Shown here one piece after another: positions 12,504 through 19,488 of a DNA stretch of 23,749 nucleotides (position 1 is its first letter; each line of letters opens with the position of its first letter). The stretch comes from a virus, in the IMG/VR virus record IMGVR_UViG_3300032116_001312, positions 1 through 23,749 of that record; one strand, given 5' to 3'. Made by a program: the position numbers and the translations under genes. The notes beneath the pieces were generated by a model. The model saw only the letters and a program-made list of their open reading frames with translations. It did no database searches and was not told the DNA's origin.

Positions 12504-13379
12504 ATGAACACCACCATCACCGCTGCGTTTGTGCAGCAGTTCCATGACGGCTTCGTCGCCGCCGCAGAGCAGAAAGAATCGCGCTTCGAGTCCCGGGTCA
12601 CGAACCGTGGCTCCATCGTCGGGTCGAGCTTCACCGCCAACGACATGGGCACCATCGAGATGAACACCGTGACCAATCGCTACGGCGACACGGAGTGGAC
12701 CATCCCCGATGTCGGCGTGCGTCAAGCCCTGATGTCCGACTATGACCTGGCCGTGCCGGTTGACCAGTTCGACCTGCCCAAGCTCCTGGCCAATCCGCAA
12801 GGCGACTACCTGCAGCGTTGTCTCGCCGCTTTGCAGCGCAAGAAGGACGCCGTGATCTACGCCGCAATGGTTGGCTCCGCGCTGCGCAAGACCGACGAGT
12901 CGGGTTCTTTTGCCGGCGTCACGGTTCCCGCAGGGCAGGCCATCCTGAACGGCGGCACCGGCATGACCAAGGCGAAGATCATCCAGACGAAAAAGATTTT
13001 CCGCACCAACGAGGCCGACGAGCACAACGGCGAGGAACTCTACTTTGCCTACGACGCCGGCATGCTGGAGGACATCCTGACCGACACGCAACTGACCAGC
13101 GCCGACTTCATGGCCGTCAAGATGCTGCAGGAAGGCAACATCACCGGCAAGTGGATGGGCTTCAACTGGGTTCCGTACCAGAACTTCAGCGGCACCACGC
13201 ACAAGCTGGCAGTCGCCTGGTGCAAGTCCGGCGTGCATGTTGGCACTGCCATGCAGGGCATGGTGGACATCGGCCCGCGCCGTGACAAGCGCAACCTGAT
13301 CCAGATTTACGTCCCGATGTCCATTGGCTCCGTGCGAGTCAACGAGCAAAAGGTCGTGACCGTCGAGTACACCGTTTAA
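12504..13379 (+). CDS. Major capsid protein (BPP-1 type, HK97-like fold)
   Basis: A 291-residue protein that forms the icosahedral shell. The N terminus (NTTITAAFVQQFHDGFVAAA, then EQKESRFESRV) and the ending (RRDKRNLIQIYVPMSIGSVR, then VNEQKVVTVEYTV) are typical of the podoviral capsid family that includes BPP-1. That phage's capsid protein has a permuted HK97-like fold (published cryo-EM). Gene order (Bbp19-like, scaffold, capsid, cement-like) supports it. ATG 12504 with AAAGGG upstream is preferred over an ATG nine codons earlier, which has no site. There is a 244-base gap upstream containing a terminator and a repeat, suggesting separate expression of this abundant protein. Confidence 0.88.
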   Translation: MNTTITAAFVQQFHDGFVAAAEQKESRFESRVTNRGSIVGSSFTANDMGTIEMNTVTNRYGDTEWTIPDVGVRQALMSDYDLAVPVDQFDLPKLLANPQGDYLQRCLAALQRKKDAVIYAAMVGSALRKTDESGSFAGVTVPAGQAILNGGTGMTKAKIIQTKKIFRTNEADEHNGEELYFAYDAGMLEDILTDTQLTSADFMAVKMLQEGNITGKWMGFNWVPYQNFSGTTHKLAVAWCKSGVHVGTAMQGMVDIGPRRDKRNLIQIYVPMSIGSVRVNEQKVVTVEYTV

Positions 13380-13389
13380 GGGGAACGAA

Positions 13390-13845
13390 ATGCCTGAAGT
13401 TCGCAGCACTCAGACCACGGCCATTGCGGCCGGCTACAAGGTCTTGCCCTCGGCAGAGCATGGCCGTCGTCGCCTGTTCTATGCGGAGTACGTCAACGGC
13501 GCCAGCACGCTGGCGACCAGCGACACGATCTACCTGGGCGACCTGCCCAAGGGCGCGCGGATTTGCCACGACTGGGTGTTGAATTTCAGCACCGGCACGG
13601 CATCGTGCACGCTGGACGTGGGCTATCGCAAGAAGTCTGACGGCACCGTGATCGACGTGGATGGCATCGCCGACGGCGTTGCAGTCACCACTGCCGGCCA
13701 GGTCGCGCTGAACAACGGCAGCGGCTTGGCGGCAGGCCTGTCCTACGTCACCACGGAGGTCGTCGAGGTCTACGCCACGGTTCTGGTTGCCGTCCTGGCC
13801 GCGAACCAGAAGCTCATCTTCGAAGGCTCCTACGTCCAAGACTGA
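13390..13845 (+). CDS. Probable capsid cement/decoration protein (Bbp16-like)
   Basis: A 151-residue, beta-rich protein right after the capsid gene. The strands GRRRLFYAEYVNG, TIYLGDLPKGARICHDWVLN, ASCTLDVGYRKKSDGTVID and ATVLVAVLAANQKLIFEGSY fit a jelly-roll fold. BPP-1 carries a jelly-roll cement protein at the same position, which stabilises the shell; I assign this one by position and strand pattern. GGGGAACG before the ATG is the ribosome-binding site. A strong terminator follows, so capsid and cement genes form one transcript. Confidence 0.7.
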   Translation: MPEVRSTQTTAIAAGYKVLPSAEHGRRRLFYAEYVNGASTLATSDTIYLGDLPKGARICHDWVLNFSTGTASCTLDVGYRKKSDGTVIDVDGIADGVAVTTAGQVALNNGSGLAAGLSYVTTEVVEVYATVLVAVLAANQKLIFEGSYVQD

Positions 13846-13866
13846 CGCGCTCGGCGTCTGATGCAG

Positions 13867-13896
13867 GCCGGGAGCGTTCGCGCCCCCGGCTTTTTT
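13867..13896 (+). terminator. Rho-independent terminator after the capsid/cement genes
   Basis: The stem GCCGGG/CCCGGC (13867-13872 and 13885-13890) encloses a second short pairing GCG/CGC and is followed by six T residues (13891-13896). It lies 21 bases after the cement-like gene's stop and closes the capsid transcript. Some read-through or a downstream start must supply the tail genes. Confidence 0.9.
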
Positions 13897-13910
13897 CATG
13901 AAAGCAGCAC

Positions 13911-14504
13911 ATGGCGACTTCCGTTTCAATCTGCTCGAACGCACTGCTCCGGCTTGGCGCACAGACCATCGCCAGCCTGTCGGAGTCCAACGACCGGGCC
14001 CGGATCGCTGCCAACCTGTACGAGAGCGTGCGCGACTCGACCCTGCGCTCGCACCCGTGGAACTGCGCCGTCAAGCGTGTCGTGCTGGCCCCTGACACCG
14101 AGGTGCCCGCGTTCGACTTCACTGCACAGTTCACCCTGCCCAGCGACTGGATGCGCACCCTGCAGGTAGGGCAAGACGGATTCCAGGGCGACTACCGCAC
14201 CGAGAGCGGCAAGATCATGGCAAGCGGCACAAGCCTTGCCCTGCGCTACATCTGGCGCAACACGGTCGAATCGACGTGGGACGCGATGCTGGTCGAGGCG
14301 ATGGAACTGGCGATGGCCGCAAGCATGGCCTACGGCATCACCAAGTCCTCCGCGATGGTGGAGACGCAGACCCGGCTTTACCGCGACCACATGAAGCGCT
14401 GCCGTGCCACCGATGGGCAGGACGATCCGCCTGACACGCTGGGCGACTTCCCGCTGATGCAGTCGCGCTTTGGCGGGGCTTTCCGCTACGGGCCGGGCCG
14501 GTGA
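13911..14504 (+). CDS. Tail tubular protein A-like adaptor (T7 gp11-like)
   Basis: A 197-residue protein that should form the ring below the portal. The N terminus, SVSICSNALLRLGAQTIASL, then NDRARIAANLYESVRDSTLR and SHPWNCAVKR, is the hallmark of gp11-like adaptors. Later parts (FTLPSDWMRTLQVG; ELAMAASMAYGITKSSAMVE; TRLYRDHMKRCRATDGQDDP) also fit. The length agrees with the family (about 190-210). The ATG lies 14 bases after the terminator's T-run, with GAAAG upstream. The next gene follows with one base between stop and ATG. Confidence 0.88.
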   Translation: MATSVSICSNALLRLGAQTIASLSESNDRARIAANLYESVRDSTLRSHPWNCAVKRVVLAPDTEVPAFDFTAQFTLPSDWMRTLQVGQDGFQGDYRTESGKIMASGTSLALRYIWRNTVESTWDAMLVEAMELAMAASMAYGITKSSAMVETQTRLYRDHMKRCRATDGQDDPPDTLGDFPLMQSRFGGAFRYGPGR

Positions 14505-14505
14505 C

Positions 14506-16455
14506 ATGCCGCGCGTAACGGTTTTAGCCACCAACTTCACAGCGGGCGAGATCAGCCCGCAGTTGTATGGGCGCTCGGACGTGGCAAGGTATCAGAACGG
14601 CGTGCGCGCCATGCGCAACACCATCCCGCAAATCTACGGCGGGGCCAAGCGCAGGCCCGGGACGATCTTCGTGCGCGAGGTCAAGGACAGTGCCGACCTG
14701 ACGCGGCTGATCCCCTTCGTGCTGAACGCCACGACCGCGTACATCATCGAGGCCGGCGACCTCTACCTGCGGTTCTACAAAGACAACGCGGTCCTCGGCG
14801 CACCCTACGAGGTGGTGTCGCCCTATTCCTCTGCCACCATCTTCGAAGTGGACTACACCCACGGCGAAGACACCATGTTCCTGTTCGCCGCAGCTGTGGA
14901 GCCCTACCGGCTGGTGCGCATCGCAGACACGAATTGGACGCTCGGGGCGGCGGTGTTCGTCAACACGCCATTCGAGGAGCCCGGCAGCTACCCGGCGTCC
15001 ACCATGACCGCATCGGTCGCCTCTCCTGCCGGCGCTGCCGTGACCATGACCGCAGGCGCTGCCGTGCTGTCTGCTGGCCTGGTGGGTTCGAGCATCAAGA
15101 TTAACGGCGGGATCGTGAAGCTCACGGGCTACACCTCGACCACGATCATGACCGGCATCATCAAGCAGGAATTGAGCAGCACGACCGCTGCGCCTGCTGA
15201 TGCCTGGAGCCTGCACGCGCCGGCATGGTCGGCTGGCCGGGGCTACCCGCGCACCGGCACCCTGTACGAGCAGCGGCTGGTCGCCGGTGGCTCGCCAACC
15301 TTCCCGCAGACGGTGTGGGGCAGCGTGACCGGGGCTTACCTCGACTTTCAGCAGGGCGTGGACGACGATGACGCATTCGCCTTCAAAATCGCCAGCGACT
15401 CGACCAACCCGATCCAGTACCTGGCCGGCAGCACGCAACTGATCGCGCTGACCAGCGGCGGGGAGTTCACGATCCAGGGTGGCCTGGAAAAGCCGCTGGC
15501 ACCGACCAATGCTCAGATCAAGCCACGCAGGAACCACGGCTGCGCGCTGGTTCGCCCGGTGCGCGTGCTGGATTCCGAGATGTTCGTGCAGCGTGCCGGC
15601 AGGAAGCTGCGGGCGCTTGGCGATGTCGATGGCCTGGACAAGTGGGGAGCGCCCGACCTGTCGGTGCTGTCCGAACACCTGACCGAGACCGGCATCGTGG
15701 ATATGTGCTGGCAGCAGGAGCCGGACTCGATCATCTGGCTGGTGCGCGAGGACGGCAAGCTGGCATCCGTCACCTACGACCGCGACCAAGACGTGACCGC
15801 CTGGGCCCTGCATGACCTGGGCGGCATCGTGGAGTCCATCGCCTGCATCCCGACTGCGACCGCCGATCAGACATGGATCGTCATCAAGCGCACCGTCAAC
15901 GGGTCGGACAAACGCTACATCGAGCGCCTGTCCCTGGACGTGCGCAGCGACAGCGCCCTGGTGCTGACTGGCGCATCGGCCACGGTCTGGAGCGGTCTGG
16001 GCCATCTGGAGGGCAAGGCCGTCGATGTGGTGGCCAATGGCTACTACGCCGGCCGGTACACGGTCGCCAGTGGCTCGATCACTCTGGACCGGGCTGCGAC
16101 ATCGGTGGAAATCGGCCTGCCCTACACCAGCAGCATCGAACTGCTCCCGCCCGAAATCCAGACCGGCATGGGCTCGGCATCCGGCCACGCCATGAGTGTC
16201 AGCGAGGTGTCGGTGCGGTTCCATGAGACGACCGGCTGCAAGGTGCAGGCGCTGGCCGCAACCGCTGACGAGTTGACCTTCAGGCAGACCGGCGACGATG
16301 TGCTGGATCAGCCGCCCGCGCTGTTCTCCGGCATCAAGCGCATCGAGTGCCTTGGCTGGGAGCGCGGAGACGCGCCGCTGACACTTTCGCAGGATTTGCC
16401 CATGCCCTGGCATGTGCTGTCCGTCACCCGCATCCTCACGGTGAACGCAGGATGA
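14506..16455 (+). CDS. Tail nozzle/tubular protein B-like structural protein
   Basis: A 649-residue virion protein. The N terminus, NFTAGEISPQLYGRSDVARY, then QNGVRAMRNTIPQIYGGAKR and RPGTIFVREVK, is typical of the large podoviral tail protein that follows the gp11-like adaptor (T7 gp12 position). Beta-rich repeats with many short turns follow (AYLDFQQGVDDDDAFAFK; GGEFTIQGGLEKPLAP; SIIWLVREDGKLASVTYDR), consistent with beta-propeller-like parts of nozzle proteins. I chose ATG 14506, directly after the previous stop; an in-frame ATG at 14470 lies inside the adaptor gene. The stop overlaps the next ATG by four bases. Confidence 0.8.
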   Translation: MPRVTVLATNFTAGEISPQLYGRSDVARYQNGVRAMRNTIPQIYGGAKRRPGTIFVREVKDSADLTRLIPFVLNATTAYIIEAGDLYLRFYKDNAVLGAPYEVVSPYSSATIFEVDYTHGEDTMFLFAAAVEPYRLVRIADTNWTLGAAVFVNTPFEEPGSYPASTMTASVASPAGAAVTMTAGAAVLSAGLVGSSIKINGGIVKLTGYTSTTIMTGIIKQELSSTTAAPADAWSLHAPAWSAGRGYPRTGTLYEQRLVAGGSPTFPQTVWGSVTGAYLDFQQGVDDDDAFAFKIASDSTNPIQYLAGSTQLIALTSGGEFTIQGGLEKPLAPTNAQIKPRRNHGCALVRPVRVLDSEMFVQRAGRKLRALGDVDGLDKWGAPDLSVLSEHLTETGIVDMCWQQEPDSIIWLVREDGKLASVTYDRDQDVTAWALHDLGGIVESIACIPTATADQTWIVIKRTVNGSDKRYIERLSLDVRSDSALVLTGASATVWSGLGHLEGKAVDVVANGYYAGRYTVASGSITLDRAATSVEIGLPYTSSIELLPPEIQTGMGSASGHAMSVSEVSVRFHETTGCKVQALAATADELTFRQTGDDVLDQPPALFSGIKRIECLGWERGDAPLTLSQDLPMPWHVLSVTRILTVNAG

Positions 16456-16925
16456 TCCGCGCTGCACGCCTTGACGACATCCCGCGCTTGGTGGACCTGG
16501 GCGCTGTGATGCACTCCGAGAGCCCGCGTTTCCGGGACTTTGCCTATCAGCCTGCCCGCGTGGGCGAGATGATCGAATGGCTCATGGGTTCGCCCCAGGG
16601 GCTGGTGCTGGTGGCAGAGCAGCCGCTGGAGGGCGTGATCGGCGGTCTGATGGCGATGACCATGCCGCACTATGCCTGTGATCTGGTGCAGGCCAGTGAT
16701 CTGGCGTTTTTCATCCACCCCGAGTTTCGCGGCGGCTCGCCTGCTTTGCGGCTGGTGCGCGGGTATCTGGACTGGGCGCAGGAGATGGGTGCGGAGCCAT
16801 CCATCGGCATCAATACCGGCGTGCAGCCCGAGCGCACGGGGCAACTGTTGGCGGCTCTCGGCGCAGATCAGAGCGGAACCATTTGGACTTGGGGGGCAAA
16901 TTCATGTGCATCAGCGCGTCGATGA
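16452..16925 (+). CDS. GNAT-family acetyltransferase in the tail module
   Basis: A 157-residue protein. MIRAARLDDIPRLVDLGAVM is the usual GNAT opening; LVLVAEQPLEGVIGGLMAMT gives strands 3-4; ASDLAFFIHPEFRGGSPALR is strand 4 with the acetyl-CoA loop; and LRLVRGYLDWAQEMGAE with SIGINTGVQPERTGQLLAALG ends the fold. The loop reads R-G-G-S-P-A, where the family consensus R/Q-x-x-G-x-G/A has glycine, so cofactor binding may be changed. Similar genes occur among tail genes of other podoviruses. The substrate (a host or a virion protein) is unknown. The last 22 bases overlap the next gene in another frame. Confidence 0.82.
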   Translation: MIRAARLDDIPRLVDLGAVMHSESPRFRDFAYQPARVGEMIEWLMGSPQGLVLVAEQPLEGVIGGLMAMTMPHYACDLVQASDLAFFIHPEFRGGSPALRLVRGYLDWAQEMGAEPSIGINTGVQPERTGQLLAALGADQSGTIWTWGANSCASARR

Positions 16926-17395
16926 TGATGGCACTATCGACCGGCGTGTCGGTGGTGGGCCAGTTGCAGCAGGGGCAGGCGGCGAAGGCTGCAGCCAACG
17001 CCGAAGCACGCAACGCCGAGAACCTAGCCGCGCAGACGCGTGACGCCGCCATGCAGGAAGCCAAGCGCATCCGGCTGGCGGGGGACCGCACGCGAGGCGC
17101 TGCACGGGCACAACTTGCGGCCAGCGGGATCGACGTGAACAGCGGAACGGCTGTGACCATCGAGGACGACATCGGCACGAGCTCGGAACTTGACGCCTAC
17201 AACACCCTTCTGACCGGCGACCGCAAGGCGACCAGCCTGCAGGACTCTGCCGCCATCTCCCGCGCCCGAGGCAAGAACGCCGTCACGTCGAGCATGCTGG
17301 GGAGCGTATCGACCGGGCTGCAAGGCTGGAAGGCGGTACGGGCTCCGCAGGTGAGTGCGCCGGGTTACGCTGAACCGTTTCGGGGGCCACGGTAA
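16904..17395 (+). CDS. Internal virion protein (small, T7 gp14-like position)
   Basis: A 163-residue protein. ATG 16904 is preferred because GGGGGG lies seven bases upstream and the resulting start, MCISASMMMALSTGVSVVGQ, is a hydrophobic segment seen in small ejection proteins. A long Ala-rich helix follows (QGQAAKAAANAEARNAENLA, then AQTRDAAMQEAKRIRLAG), then TRGAARAQLAASGIDVNSGT and a C-terminal GY-A-P tail. Proteins of this type are packed in the head and leave with the DNA to help form a channel across the envelope. The stop TAA overlaps the next ATG (TAATG). Confidence 0.75.
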   Translation: MCISASMMMALSTGVSVVGQLQQGQAAKAAANAEARNAENLAAQTRDAAMQEAKRIRLAGDRTRGAARAQLAASGIDVNSGTAVTIEDDIGTSSELDAYNTLLTGDRKATSLQDSAAISRARGKNAVTSSMLGSVSTGLQGWKAVRAPQVSAPGYAEPFRGPR

Positions 17396-19488
17396 TGGCG
17401 CGCATCCCCCTGGGCGACTTCGGTGGTGTGGTGGCTCGCCCGGTCGAGCGGCCGTCAGGCGGTCCGGATGCCTATGGCGCGGGTGTAGGACAAGCCCTAC
17501 AGAATGCAGGCTCCATCGGCATGCGCGCTGCTGGCCAGGAGATGGATCAGGCGGCAGCAGAGGCTGACCGCGCCAAGCGCCAGGACGAGGCAGACGCCAA
17601 GCAAGCGGCGCGAGAGGTGGCCGCAGAGATTAAGGCAGCGCAGCGCCAGGCCGAGGCAGAGGCCAAAGCAGCGGCGCGTGAAGCCGCACGGGTCAAGGCC
17701 CTGACGGCATCGGCCACGATCACCAACGGCCTGAACGACCTGCACGACGAGATCCAGAACGGGCTGGCCGACGGCACGGTGGACAAGGGCAAGGCGCTGG
17801 AGATTTTCCAGACCCGGGCGCAGAAGCTGCAGGCCGCAGGCATCGAGGGCGTGGACCCGGAGAATCGCCCGCTGGTGGAGGCGAGCCTTCTGGACAACGT
17901 GGGCCGCACGCGCCGGTCGGTCGCCGGTCTGGTGGCAGCACGCGAGAAAGCCGACATCATGTCGGGCGGCATGGCCTACTTCGAGGAGATGCAGCGGTTC
18001 GCGGTGCGCGGCCCGAAGGAGGCCGACCAGGCCATCGCCAACGTGCGTGCATTCTGGGCGGCCACCGGCCCGATGGCGGGCGACAAGGATGCGCAGGCCC
18101 GGGTGCAGCAGTTCGCCGAGCGCGTGCGGTTCACCCAGGCCACAGCACTGGTGAACGCCGACCCGGGCGCGGCACTCAAGGCCCTGAAAGACCCCAAGTA
18201 CCTGCCCGAACTGGACCCGGGCGCACGCACGAACCTGATCCAGACCGCCGACGTGCGGGTGACGCAGGCCGTAAACCGGGCCGAGGTCGCCAGCGCGGCG
18301 GCAGCGCGCAGGCTGGAAACCCAGTGGAATGCCCTGTCCACCGTGTTCGACGCCGGCAAGATGCTCGACCCGGCAGCGGCAGAGGCTGCGCGCCGGCAGT
18401 TCCGGGGCACGCCCTACGCTGCGGCACTCGACGCCATGATGACGCAAGCCCCTGCCACGTCGGCATTCGCATCGCAGCCGCTGGCCGCACAGTCGCAATC
18501 CCTGATGGCGTTTCAGGCCACCATGAACACCAAGGGCGCGACGCCCGAGATGATCGCCGAGTACAAGAAGCGCGAGACGGTCTACAAAGCGGCGGTGGCC
18601 GACTACGCGAAAGACCCCTATCAGGCAGCGGCAGAGCGCGGGGTAATCGTCGGCGTTTCCCCGCTATCGCTGGACATCCAAGCCCTGCCGGCTCAGCTTG
18701 CGGCCCGGGCCGAGGACGCGCGCAAGGTCAGCGTGGCGGCTGGCCGGGAGGTGTCGCTATTCCGTCCCGAGGAAGCCGAGAAGATCGGCGGGGTTCTGCT
18801 TGCCATGCCACCCAAAGACCGGGCCGGCGCACTGGTCGGGCTGTCCAAGGTCATGACCGTGGGCCAGCGCGCAGCCTTTGCCAAGCAGATCGAGCCAAAG
18901 GATCAGGCGCTTGCCCTGGCCTTGGCCTACACCGACCGGCAGACGACATCGGGCCGGTACACCTCGGAATTGATCCTGCGCGGGCAGCAGGCGCGGCTGG
19001 ACAAGACCAGCACCAAAGGACTGAAGCAGCCCGACGCAGCGGTGGGCCAGTGGTCTGCCGAGTTCGCCGACAGCCTGGCCGATGTGTACCCCAACCAGCA
19101 GACCGCCGACCAGGTGCGAGAGGCGGCGATGCTCATCAGCCACGGGATCGCGGCAGAGCAGGGCGGCGAACTGTCCACCAAGGATCGGCAGCGGGCTTTG
19201 CGTTTGGCGGTCGGCGGCGAGGTGGTCGAACACAACGGGCGCAAGATTCCCCTTCCTGCCGGCGTGGACGAGGACGGCCTGGCCAAGCGCCTGCGCACCG
19301 TGACCCCTGCCGACATCAAGACCGACACCGTGCGCGCGGGCGGCGTGCCGATGCCCGCTACCGAGTTTCTGAAAACCCTGCCCGGTCTGCCGCTGATGCC
19401 GTACCGCGCCGGCCAGTTCACGCCGCTGGTGGGTGGCCGTCCGGTGGTGGATGGTGCTGGCCGTCCGATCCTGATCGAGGTGCGGTAG
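17395..19488 (+). CDS. Large internal virion / DNA-ejection protein
   Basis: A 697-residue, mostly helical protein. Residues about 50-105 form a coiled coil rich in Ala, Glu, Lys and Arg that contains a 22-residue internal repeat (EADAKQAAREVA and EAEAKAAAREAA). After it come several alpha-helical repeats (NGLNDLHDEIQNGLADGTVD; YFEEMQRFAVRGPKEADQAI) and a C-terminal domain with QWSAEFADSLADVYPNQQTA. The size, position and lack of a catalytic motif fit the middle ejection protein of podoviruses. No transglycosylase or peptidase domain was seen. The coupled start (TAATG) and the TAGTG overlap at the end keep its stoichiometry tied to its neighbours. Confidence 0.75.
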   Translation: MARIPLGDFGGVVARPVERPSGGPDAYGAGVGQALQNAGSIGMRAAGQEMDQAAAEADRAKRQDEADAKQAAREVAAEIKAAQRQAEAEAKAAAREAARVKALTASATITNGLNDLHDEIQNGLADGTVDKGKALEIFQTRAQKLQAAGIEGVDPENRPLVEASLLDNVGRTRRSVAGLVAAREKADIMSGGMAYFEEMQRFAVRGPKEADQAIANVRAFWAATGPMAGDKDAQARVQQFAERVRFTQATALVNADPGAALKALKDPKYLPELDPGARTNLIQTADVRVTQAVNRAEVASAAAARRLETQWNALSTVFDAGKMLDPAAAEAARRQFRGTPYAAALDAMMTQAPATSAFASQPLAAQSQSLMAFQATMNTKGATPEMIAEYKKRETVYKAAVADYAKDPYQAAAERGVIVGVSPLSLDIQALPAQLAARAEDARKVSVAAGREVSLFRPEEAEKIGGVLLAMPPKDRAGALVGLSKVMTVGQRAAFAKQIEPKDQALALALAYTDRQTTSGRYTSELILRGQQARLDKTSTKGLKQPDAAVGQWSAEFADSLADVYPNQQTADQVREAAMLISHGIAAEQGGELSTKDRQRALRLAVGGEVVEHNGRKIPLPAGVDEDGLAKRLRTVTPADIKTDTVRAGGVPMPATEFLKTLPGLPLMPYRAGQFTPLVGGRPVVDGAGRPILIEVR
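17587..17678 (+). repeat. 66-bp-spaced internal repeat in the coiled coil
   Basis: The segments 17587-17612 and 17653-17678 are near-identical (about 22 of 26 bases, both beginning GAGGCAGA). They lie exactly 66 bases (22 codons) apart, which points to a partial duplication that lengthened the coiled coil by three heptads plus one residue. Confidence 0.6.

Noticed and set aside
11393-13409. Long minus-strand open frames across scaffold and capsid genes
   Set aside because: They are antisense to clear structural genes and span two terminators and an intergenic repeat, with His/Arg/Val-rich shadow composition.
14524-16467. A 647-codon minus-strand open frame
   Set aside because: It is the mirror of the tail nozzle gene. 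Long antisense frames are common in GC-rich DNA, and it shows no recognisable domain.
18324-19487. The first 388 codons of a 1043-codon rightward open frame
   Set aside because: This part overlaps the well-supported ejection protein in another frame and reads as a low-complexity Arg/Gly shadow. Only the part from GTG 19488 is taken as real.
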